Assembly (NCBI GenBank): GCA_012270485.1
Contig: JAAXIF010000031.1
Location: 37,269-101,268 of the forward strand
DNA: 64,000 bases
Direction: 5' to 3'
Source: Sphingobacteriales bacterium
GTDB lineage: Bacteria; Bacteroidota; Bacteroidia; Chitinophagales; Chitinophagaceae
Each line of letters starts with the position of its first letter. The first letter of the stretch is position 1. A program made the position numbers and the translations under genes. This document shows positions 48,899-56,989 of the stretch, piece after piece. Below the pieces are notes generated by a model that ran no database searches, was not told the DNA's origin, and saw nothing but the letters and a program-made list of their open reading frames with translations.

Positions 48899-50530
48899 TT
48901 ATTTTTCGTTCATAAACGGATACCTGTAATCCACCGGCGGGTTATAGGTTTCCTTAATGGTTCTAGCGCTTAACCAACGATAAAGGTTCAGCATGCTTCC
49001 GGCTTTATCATTCGTACCAGATGAACGTGCACCACCAAATGGTTGTTGTCCTACTACAGCTCCGGTTGGTTTATCATTGATATAGAAGTTACCTGCAGCA
49101 TTGCGCAATTTATTGGTCGCTAATTCAACAGCAGCTCTATCTTGTGATAATACAGCACCGGTTAATGCATAATCAGAAGTGTTGTTAACCAGATCCAAAG
49201 TTTTTTCAAACTCATTGGCTTTGTAAGTGTAGATGGTCAATACCGGTCCAAAGATCTCTTCACACATGGTTCTGTATTTCGGATCCGTGGTTTCAATAAT
49301 CGTAGGCTCGATAAAATAGCCTTCTTTCTTACTGTAATTTCCACCGGCAATGATCTTTGCTTTTTTATCTTTCTTAGCACCATCAATATATTTCGTGATA
49401 CTGTTGAATGCTTTTTCATCAATTACTGCATTGATGAAATTGGTAAAGTCTTCAACCGTTCCCATTTTCATGGTCTTCAAAGTAGCGACCAACTTCTGTT
49501 TTACTTCAGCGGCAATATTATCCGGCAGATAAGCACGTGAAGCAGCAGAACATTTTTGTCCTTGGTATTCAAATGCACCACGAGCTAATGCTGTTACTAC
49601 AGCATCAACATTGGCACTGGCATGTGCAATGACAAAATCCTTACCGCCGGTTTCACCCACAATACGTGGATAAGAACGGTACTTGCTGATGTTCTCTCCA
49701 ATCACTTTCCACATATTATTGAATACACCTGTTGAACCTGTAAAGTGTACCCCTGCAAATTCACGATGATTGAAACATACTTTTCCAATTGTCGGGCCAT
49801 CTACATAAATCAAATTAATCACGCCATCCGGTAAGCCGGCTTCTTTTAGAATACGCATGAATAATTGTGCAGAGTAAATCTGTGTGTTTGCCGGCTTCCA
49901 TACCACCACATTGCCACACATGGCAGCCGAGGTAGGAAGATTGCCGCCAATGGCTGTAAAGTTGAAAGGTGTTACTGCCAACACAAATCCTTCGAGCGCG
50001 CGCCACTCCATGCGGTTATGCATACCGGGGGCAGATACGGGTTGTTGCTTATAGATTTCACTTAAAAAGTGTACGTTAAAACGTAAAAAGTCGATCAACT
50101 CACAAGTACTATCAATCTCCGACTGATAAGCATTTTTGCTCTGCCCCAACATTGTACTTGCATTCATCACATAACGATATTTGGTCGCCAGCAAATCAGC
50201 CGCTTTCAAAAAGATATGCGCTCTGTTCTCCCAACTCATAGATGTCCATGCATCTTTGGCTTTCAAAGCCGCATCAATCGCCTGGTTTACATGTTTTTCT
50301 TCACCCGCATGAAAATATCCTAATGTATGTGCAATTTCATGTGGGGGGTGGATAGCTACTTTTTTTCCGGTCTTTACCGCTTTTCCACCGATATACATCG
50401 GAATATCTAAGGTTTTCTTTTTAAGGTCTGCAATGGCTTTTTTCAAAGCTGCTTTTTCCGGAGTACCGGGAGCATAACTGTTTACCGGTTCATTGGCCGG
50501 ACTAGGGTAGGAGAAAGTACCAAAACTCAT
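48899..50530 (-). CDS. pruA: L-glutamate gamma-semialdehyde dehydrogenase
   Basis: VGETGGKDFVIAHASANVD; GQKCSAASRAY; start taken at MSFGTFSYPSPANEPV. Confidence 0.92.
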   Translation of the reverse strand: MSFGTFSYPSPANEPVNSYAPGTPEKAALKKAIADLKKKTLDIPMYIGGKAVKTGKKVAIHPPHEIAHTLGYFHAGEEKHVNQAIDAALKAKDAWTSMSWENRAHIFLKAADLLATKYRYVMNASTMLGQSKNAYQSEIDSTCELIDFLRFNVHFLSEIYKQQPVSAPGMHNRMEWRALEGFVLAVTPFNFTAIGGNLPTSAAMCGNVVVWKPANTQIYSAQLFMRILKEAGLPDGVINLIYVDGPTIGKVCFNHREFAGVHFTGSTGVFNNMWKVIGENISKYRSYPRIVGETGGKDFVIAHASANVDAVVTALARGAFEYQGQKCSAASRAYLPDNIAAEVKQKLVATLKTMKMGTVEDFTNFINAVIDEKAFNSITKYIDGAKKDKKAKIIAGGNYSKKEGYFIEPTIIETTDPKYRTMCEEIFGPVLTIYTYKANEFEKTLDLVNNTSDYALTGAVLSQDRAAVELATNKLRNAAGNFYINDKPTGAVVGQQPFGGARSSGTNDKAGSMLNLYRWLSARTIKETYNPPVDYRYPFMNEK

Positions 50531-50559
50531 ATGGATTGATTTTGAGGTTGCAAGGTAGG

Positions 50560-50594
50560 GAAAAGTCAAAAGTGAAAAGCCAAAAGTGAAAGGG
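50560..50594. repeat. Heptad repeat locus L (GAAAAGT CAAAAGT GAAAAGC CAAAAGT GAAAGGG)
   Basis: Five in-phase heptads in a divergent region. Confidence 0.85.
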
Positions 50595-50667
50595 GTGGAT
50601 GCCGCTGGACACTTTTTGCACTTTGTTTTTAAAGACAGTTGGTAGATTGAACTTAAATACAATCCTT

Positions 50668-51549
50668 ATGAAACGATTCATGTTATTTACCGCCATTCTT
50701 TGCTGCAGCATAACATTATTCGCGAAACCAACCCCTGTACCGATTTTGGTGGATGCAAAATGGCTGCAGGAGCATCGGTCTGATAAGGACCTTGTCATCC
50801 TGCAAGCAAATTTCCTCCGACTTGATTACGAAAAAGAACATATCGAAGGCGCTCAGTTTTTATGGCCCGACTGGTTGGCGGCTCATTCTCCTGAGGGAAA
50901 TTTCAACGTGCCGAATACAGATGTAGCCAACCGTATTTTACAGTCTTTGGGTGTGAATAAAGAATCTCATGTTGTTTTAGTGTATACCAAATCAGATATC
51001 ACAGTTACGGCGAGAATGTTTCTCACACTCGAACATCTAGGATTGTATAATCGGGTTAGCTTATTGGATGGTGGATTGGAAGCTTGGAAAAAAGAGGGGT
51101 TGACTTTGGTATCAGGACCTTCGCCCATTATCAATAAAGGAAATTTTACGGTTCAGCTTACAAAATTGCTGGTAGATAAAAACTATGTTCAAGATGCATT
51201 GATAAAAAAAGATAAATTAGTAGTAGATGCCCGGTTGAAACGATTTTATGATGGAGATCCAACGGGGAATCCACGAGACGGACATATTACCGGAGCACTA
51301 AACCTGCCTTTTCCTGATTTGATTGATAGTACCACTCGCTTTAAACCCATAGCTGAGTTACAGCAATATTTTGATCGGGTAAATACAGATAAGAATAAGG
51401 AAATGATCGGCTATTGTTTTATCGGACAAACCGCCAGTGTGCTGTATTTGGCCGGACGTTTATTGGGCTATCCTATGCGTATCTATGACGGATCTTTACA
51501 GGAATGGAGTCGATTACCTGAATTTCCGATGGAGAAGAGTAGACATTAG
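50668..51549 (+). CDS. Secreted sulfurtransferase (tandem rhodanese)
   Basis: VPILVDAKWLQEHRSDKDLVILQ...LLDGGLEAWKKEGLTL...VVDARLKRFYDGD; Cys in MIGYCFIGQTAS. Confidence 0.85.
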   Translation: MKRFMLFTAILCCSITLFAKPTPVPILVDAKWLQEHRSDKDLVILQANFLRLDYEKEHIEGAQFLWPDWLAAHSPEGNFNVPNTDVANRILQSLGVNKESHVVLVYTKSDITVTARMFLTLEHLGLYNRVSLLDGGLEAWKKEGLTLVSGPSPIINKGNFTVQLTKLLVDKNYVQDALIKKDKLVVDARLKRFYDGDPTGNPRDGHITGALNLPFPDLIDSTTRFKPIAELQQYFDRVNTDKNKEMIGYCFIGQTASVLYLAGRLLGYPMRIYDGSLQEWSRLPEFPMEKSRH

Positions 51550-51579
51550 GATTTCTGTGCCCTCTGTGGCAGTTACTTT

Positions 51580-52338
51580 TTATTTCGCTAAGATCGGGGC
51601 CAGCTTCAGGTATTTTTCAGCCTCTAATGTTATTGCAGGATCAGGCTTATCCAAGTAAGCACTAAACTTAATAACTGTAAGTGCTGGATAAATATCTTTT
51701 GACACCTCTGCACAAAAACTAACCAACGAATATTTGAATAATTTCATCTTATTAGGCATGTCTAAATAGTTGTCTAAATGATAGGGAACATCGATAAAGT
51801 CTTTATTGAATTCTAGTGTAAGTGTATCTCTGGCATTTGTATGTTCATGATGTGTAAAAACGTAAGTTTTCTTTACCATATCTGTTGTTAACGACATTTC
51901 AACTAATTTGGCGCTATCTTTTAACAACTCGGTCAATGGCTGTTGTACTCCTATTGCAAATTTTTTCATCACAGAATCTACGATAAGGTCATCCTCGAAT
52001 TTCAGTCTAGACAAACTGTCATTTTCCATCCAAAAACCATTCTTTTCACCTTGCTTGAAAACAAAGTATCGATATTGAATGGTGCTATGAGTAATCTGTT
52101 CATCGTTATCATAGTAAATATTTGAGTAGATGTACCCTTGTCTCAGTAAAACGGTATCATTCCGATAGAACAATCCAATCGTATCAGAACTTTGGTCGAT
52201 ATCATTCATGATCAATGGGAAGGGGAATTTTTTAATAAAATAAACGCCTTTCAATGGTTCATCGCTTTTTACTTGTGCTTGAGTTTCTGTACAGTAAATG
52301 AGCGTACTGGTCAACAGTACAATAAAGTTTAGAATCAT
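51580..52338 (-). CDS. Hypothetical secreted protein
   Basis: 252 aa ORF with N-terminal signal. Confidence 0.65.
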   Translation of the reverse strand: MILNFIVLLTSTLIYCTETQAQVKSDEPLKGVYFIKKFPFPLIMNDIDQSSDTIGLFYRNDTVLLRQGYIYSNIYYDNDEQITHSTIQYRYFVFKQGEKNGFWMENDSLSRLKFEDDLIVDSVMKKFAIGVQQPLTELLKDSAKLVEMSLTTDMVKKTYVFTHHEHTNARDTLTLEFNKDFIDVPYHLDNYLDMPNKMKLFKYSLVSFCAEVSKDIYPALTVIKFSAYLDKPDPAITLEAEKYLKLAPILAK

Positions 52339-52360
52339 ATTTCTAAATTATATTATAAAA

Positions 52361-52402
52361 ACAAAGGAGCCAACTGCGAATATTCGCAGTTGGCTCCTTT
52401 GT
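52361..52402. terminator. 42-bp perfect palindrome downstream of the M16 fragment
   Basis: acaaaggagccaactgcgaat|attcgcagttggctcctttgt. Confidence 0.9.
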
Positions 52403-52416
52403 AAAGAAACAAGTAG

Positions 52417-53709
52417 TTATTGTTGTTCTGGCAACAATACCAACTTCACTACATTATTCTCATTGAATAATTTATTTGCCAATTCTTTGGTTTTATCAAC
52501 TGTGATCAGCTTGATCTTATCAGCAGCTTGTAAGATCTGTGTGGGATCTGTGCCACGGAAAAAGTTCTGTTCCAGTCTAAAACGCCAGAAACTGTTCTCT
52601 TTGATATCATTTTCCAGACTTCTGGTTTGTTCTGCCACTACTTTTTCGATATTCACGGCAGGAACACCATTGGCTTTCGTGTTTTTAATTTCTTCCATCA
52701 CCAGTGCAATCAGTTTATCGACATTCTCCGGTGCGCAACCAAACTGTATGGTGATGCCATAACTGTTCACAGGTTCACGATTAAAACCGCCTCCAACACC
52801 TACGCCATATACACCACCGGCATCTTCACGCAGTACTTCTCTGAGTTTAATGGCGAGTGCTTTGGTGAGTTGTCCAACCTGTACTTCATCCAGATCACTG
52901 ATCTCACTCACTTCTCCTGTGAATGCCAAACGTACGCTGGCTTTGGGCTCTTTCCCTTTCCTGATCACTTTACTCACAACACCTTTCGGATAACGGATGC
53001 CCACATCTTTCCACTGTTCTTTTTGATTGGTGGATGGGAGAGAAGCAATATACTTTTCAACCAGGGTTTTGATATTCTCCAATTCAAAATTGCCTACAAA
53101 TGTGAAAGTGAATTGTCCGGCATTGCTGAATCGTTCTTTATAAATGTCAAATGCACGATCCAATTCTAATTGTTGCATCGTTTCCATGGAGAATGGTTTT
53201 CTTCTGGGATGGTAATTCCCCATGATATAATTCACGGAATCTGCAAAAACAGAAGCCGGGTCTTTGTCTTTATTCGCCAACTGAACTTTCATCTGTTGCT
53301 TGATGACTTCAAACATATTGGCGTCTTTTCTCGGCGCTACAAAATAGCCATGCAATAACTGAAAAGCAGTTTCCAGATCTTTGGTCGTACTGTTTCCATT
53401 CAAGCCCTGCATATAGTTGGCTACTGAAGGGGACACAAAACAATTTTTACCCGCCAGTTCTTTTTGTAAAGCCTGTATATCAAATTCACCAATGCCGCCG
53501 ATGGAAGCAATGATCGAAGCATTGGCTGCATTCACATAATCTTTATCTGTATACAAGGAAGATCCACCCCAGCTAATGGCTGAAAACTGCACTTCATCAT
53601 TTTTAAACTGTGTAGGCTTTAAAATCACTTTTGCGCCATTCGATAAGGTCCATTCAGTAGTTTCAATAGAAGGATATTTTTTCTCGCCCCACACCACAAA
53701 CACTAACAA
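52417..53709 (-). pseudogene. C-terminal half of an M16 (pitrilysin/insulinase-like) zinc peptidase, truncated at the island boundary
   Basis: WTLSNGAKVILKPTQFKNDEVQFSAISWGGSSLY is a mid-protein motif; no HxxEH; in-frame stop directly upstream of the TTG start. Confidence 0.8.
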
Positions 53710-53747
53710 AAAGCCTTATAAATCAATAATTTATGAGGCTTTTTTTA
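53708..53747. terminator. Hairpin aaaaagccttataaat-caata-atttatgaggcttttttt at the junction
   Basis: 16-bp arms with one mismatch, followed by T-tract. Confidence 0.85.
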
Positions 53748-53876
53748 TTTGGGGTACACAGTGGGGTACACTTTATTTGGTCCAAATAATTACAAATCAA
53801 CATTACTAATATAATAATATTTTGCCACTACGCCTTCTCTTGCACACACAAATGCTTTTTTATTTAGGGTGCACAG
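53738..53876. repeat. Candidate attachment/recombinase-binding region: GGGGTACAC x2 and a degenerate copy ATTTAGGGTGCACAG
   Basis: ggggtacac at 53751-53759 and 53763-53771; gctttttttatttggggtacacag vs gcttttttatttagggtgcacag at ~53854-53876; inverted TTATTTGGtcCAAATAA at 53774-53790. Confidence 0.5.
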
Positions 53877-54256
53877 ATTTTGTGATTTCCCTTTCAGGAT
53901 TCTGATTTGACTTATCTATTTTATAAGATAAGTCTATTGAATTAAAATGTGAAGGGAATAGCTTTGATTTCTAATTTTTCATCTCAAATAAGGGTGTTTA
54001 AAAAATAAAGCTACGGGGGAATATGAAGGGTATTGAAATAAATTTAAAAGAATCACATAAATTGAGCCACTCAAATAAAGACTAGGTAATGAACTAATTA
54101 TTTTGTTTTACTGAGACAAATATTTATTATAACTCCAGCTCTTTATTTTAAATGCACCAGAACTACTGAATATGAAAAATGAAATAACATCTTAAGAATT
54201 CCTTTACTGGAGATCAAATTGGCTCTTTTCATTGGCATAATATATCAATTCATCAT

Positions 54257-54868
54257 TTGAAGCCTACAAAAAAACATATAAAGGATCACGCATTAAAACT
54301 CTTTAATGAAAAAGGATTTGTGAATGTACGTCTACAACATATCGCAGATGCTGCTTTTGTGAGTGTAGGCCATCTTGCGTATCATTTCAAAAATAAAGAT
54401 TTAATCATTGAAGATCTTTATGATGAGTTAAGAAGAAATCAAGAAGGGTTATTGAATAAGTTTAGGGTGGTTCCATTATTTGAAGACATCAACTTTTATT
54501 TGATTGAAATATATATGCAACAGTCAGAGCATATTTTCTTTTATGCTGATATGCTTGAGGTGTTACGATCATTTCCAGAGATACAAACCAAACATTCCAA
54601 ACACCTGATGTGGCAATCTGCACAAATTAAAATGATGATTGCATTTAATTGTGCAAGGGGGTCAATGATAATGTTGACTGACCAACAGCAAGATTATCTT
54701 GCATGGCAGTTGCGCTCTATGATTGATATGTGGCATTATATTAAAAAAACCGAAGGGAAGAATGATGTATTATTACAACATTTTTTGGAAGATATTTGGG
54801 GTATTCTAAATCCATTTTTTACCGATATGGGTACCAGAGAATATCATCAGCTATCTGGGGGTATATAA
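54257..54868 (+). CDS. TetR/AcrR-family regulator 1
   Basis: HALKLFNEKGFVNVRLQHIADAAFVSVGHLAYHFKNKDLIIEDLYDEL. Confidence 0.9.
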   Translation: MKPTKKHIKDHALKLFNEKGFVNVRLQHIADAAFVSVGHLAYHFKNKDLIIEDLYDELRRNQEGLLNKFRVVPLFEDINFYLIEIYMQQSEHIFFYADMLEVLRSFPEIQTKHSKHLMWQSAQIKMMIAFNCARGSMIMLTDQQQDYLAWQLRSMIDMWHYIKKTEGKNDVLLQHFLEDIWGILNPFFTDMGTREYHQLSGGI

Positions 54869-54881
54869 TTTTAATGTTTCT

Positions 54882-54899
54882 TTAGAGTATTTTTTCTAA
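54882..54899. promoter_or_regulatory. 18-bp palindromic operator-like site, copy 1
   Basis: TTAGAGTATTTTTTCTAA. Confidence 0.6.
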
Positions 54900-54922
54900 T
54901 TTCAAGCAAATAAATTTTAGAA

Positions 54923-55282
54923 TTGTTTTCGAGATTTAAAATTGATTCTGAAGTATATGCTTCCATGTTGAAGTATATTGATGGATTTTCCTCTACTGAA
55001 GTAAATGGAATGAATGAGGATGCAACATTTATTAATGAAGATTTCTGGCTTCAAAATACCGCAGTAATAGAAAATGTAGAACGCAGGAATGGAGAATGGA
55101 ATATCTATCTCATTTTTGCCCACCACCTTATTCCCCTGAAATTCATAAAGCGCAAGATTGTTAATATGTCTTGCCCCAAAAAAGCATTCCTGACTGCACA
55201 TTATATGCGCAGACAGGCAGCAAAGGATCAAAGAGGAACTTTAGTATTAAATATGAAATTATTCCAAACTAATTTCAGTTAA
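54923..55282 (+). CDS. Hypothetical protein in operon with TetR 2
   Basis: 119 aa ORF (TTG start; internal ATG possible), ends 2 bp before tetR2. Confidence 0.65.
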   Translation: MFSRFKIDSEVYASMLKYIDGFSSTEVNGMNEDATFINEDFWLQNTAVIENVERRNGEWNIYLIFAHHLIPLKFIKRKIVNMSCPKKAFLTAHYMRRQAAKDQRGTLVLNMKLFQTNFS

Positions 55283-55284
55283 TT

Positions 55285-55905
55285 ATGAGTGGTACAAAAG
55301 AAAAAATAATAGCCGAAAGCAAAGACCTTTTTTTTGAAACTGGTATTGCTAACACTAGGCTACAACAAATTGCAGATGCCTGTAGCATCAGTGTTGGTAA
55401 CCTTGCCTATCATTTTAAAAACAAAGAGACAATAGTTGAGGCAGTGTATGACAATCTCTTTGAAGAATTGTCATCAATTTTATCTCAATATATTAACCAT
55501 AAGCATTTACAAGGGTTTGATATTTTGTTTTCCCGACTCTATTTCTTTTATGAACATAATCGGTTTACTTTCAATAATACTTGGGAAATTGAACGCAACC
55601 ATCCGGAGATTCAAAAAGAATGGCTCACTGTCAATAATAAAATTCTACAACAGTTAAAACGAAAAATTCAAGTTTGTCAGCAAGATGAAATCTTCAAACC
55701 CGAGCCTGTAAAGGGAAATTATGACTTACTAGCCCACAGTCTACTGATTCTGATCAACAGCTGGATTCCTCAACAAATACTACGACAAATGCCAGTTACA
55801 GAGAAATTATACAAAAATTGTTTATGGAATCTTCTTTATCCAAATTTTTCAAAAAAAGGGGCTTCCATTTATCATGAGATTATTGTCCCCGAAAGATTTA
55901 TATAA
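55285..55905 (+). CDS. TetR/AcrR-family regulator 2
   Basis: ESKDLFFETGIANTRLQQIADACSISVGNLAYHFKNKETIVEAVYDNL. Confidence 0.9.
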   Translation: MSGTKEKIIAESKDLFFETGIANTRLQQIADACSISVGNLAYHFKNKETIVEAVYDNLFEELSSILSQYINHKHLQGFDILFSRLYFFYEHNRFTFNNTWEIERNHPEIQKEWLTVNNKILQQLKRKIQVCQQDEIFKPEPVKGNYDLLAHSLLILINSWIPQQILRQMPVTEKLYKNCLWNLLYPNFSKKGASIYHEIIVPERFI

Positions 55906-55918
55906 AAAATTTGCTAGG

Positions 55919-55936
55919 TTAGAAAATTCTTTCTAG
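55919..55936. promoter_or_regulatory. 18-bp operator-like site, copy 2 (upstream of hupS)
   Basis: TTAGAAAATTCTTTCTAG. Confidence 0.65.
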
Positions 55937-55938
55937 AT

Positions 55939-55956
55939 TTAGAAATAATTTTCTAA
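55939..55956. promoter_or_regulatory. 18-bp operator-like site, copy 3 (upstream of hupS)
   Basis: TTAGAAATAATTTTCTAA, 20 bp centre-to-centre from copy 2. Confidence 0.7.
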
Positions 55957-55975
55957 ATCAACAGTATAAAAACGA

Positions 55976-56962
55976 TTGCTTATGGCTAATGTTTTATGGT
56001 TACAAGGTGGTGCCTGTAGTGGTAACACAATGTCTTTTTTAAATGCTGAGGAACCTACGGTTGTAGAATTGGTTGTGGATTTCGGTGTCAATATTTTATG
56101 GCATCCATCCATAGGTTTGGAGATTGGCCATCAGGTAACTCATCTTTTACATGATATTTTGGCAGGTAAAGTACAAATGGATATTCTTGTTTATGAAGGT
56201 TCTATAATTGAGGGACCGAATGGAACAGGGACTATGAACTATTTCTGCGACAGACCAATGAAAGATTGGGTGAAAGAACTTGCAGCAGTAGCTGGTTATG
56301 TAGTAGCCATTGGAGATTGTGCTACTTGGGGAGGTATCCCAGCAGTACCACCTAATCCTAGTGAAAGTACAGGTATGCAGTTTCTAAAAAAAGAAAAAGG
56401 AGGTTTCCTTGGAGCTGATTATAAATCAAAAGGCGGACTACCTGTTATTAATATTCCTGGTTGTCCTGCGCATCCAGATTGGATTACTCAAATTTTGGTA
56501 GCCATTTCTACAGGTAGAATTGGAGATGTTTTGATTGACGAATTTCATCGTCCTAAAACTTTCTTTACAGATTTTGTACAAACTGGATGTCCTAATGCCA
56601 TCAGCTTTGCCCAAAAAATGGATGGTGGCTTTGGTAAAAGAGGCGGATGTCTCTTTTATGAAGTAGGCTGTCGTGGACCAATGACCAGAGCAAGTTGTAA
56701 CAGAATTTTATGGAACAGAACAAGTAGTAAGACCAGGGCTAATCATCCATGTCTGGGTTGTACAGAGCCAGGCTTCCCACATAACGATCTTGTAAAAGGT
56801 TCTGTGTTTAAAACCATGAAGTATCTAGGCTTCTTGCCAAAAGAAGTACCAACTGGTGTTTCCAAACTTGGCTATTATTCAAGAGCCGGAGTTGAAAAGG
56901 TAATGGGATCTATAGAACGGGTTATGGGAACAGAACAGGAACATTTTGAAACCAGTAAATAA
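55976..56962 (+). CDS. hupS: [NiFe] hydrogenase small subunit, group 2a-like (start may be ATG at 55982)
   Basis: MANVLWLQGGACSGNTMSFLNAEEPT, IPGCPAHPDWI, GCRGPMTRASCNRILWN, HPCLGCTEPGFP; no Tat signal. Confidence 0.93.
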   Translation: MLMANVLWLQGGACSGNTMSFLNAEEPTVVELVVDFGVNILWHPSIGLEIGHQVTHLLHDILAGKVQMDILVYEGSIIEGPNGTGTMNYFCDRPMKDWVKELAAVAGYVVAIGDCATWGGIPAVPPNPSESTGMQFLKKEKGGFLGADYKSKGGLPVINIPGCPAHPDWITQILVAISTGRIGDVLIDEFHRPKTFFTDFVQTGCPNAISFAQKMDGGFGKRGGCLFYEVGCRGPMTRASCNRILWNRTSSKTRANHPCLGCTEPGFPHNDLVKGSVFKTMKYLGFLPKEVPTGVSKLGYYSRAGVEKVMGSIERVMGTEQEHFETSK

Positions 56963-56989
56963 TCTTCAAATAAAATTCAAATAAAGAAT

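Noticed and set aside
50531-50662. N-terminal extension of the pruA ORF
   Set aside because: Covers heptad repeat and the divergent gene's 5' region; MSFGTFSYPSPANEPV is the natural start.
52627-53169. 180-aa plus-strand ORF opposite the M16 fragment
   Set aside because: Antisense shadow ORF of an M16-like coding region.
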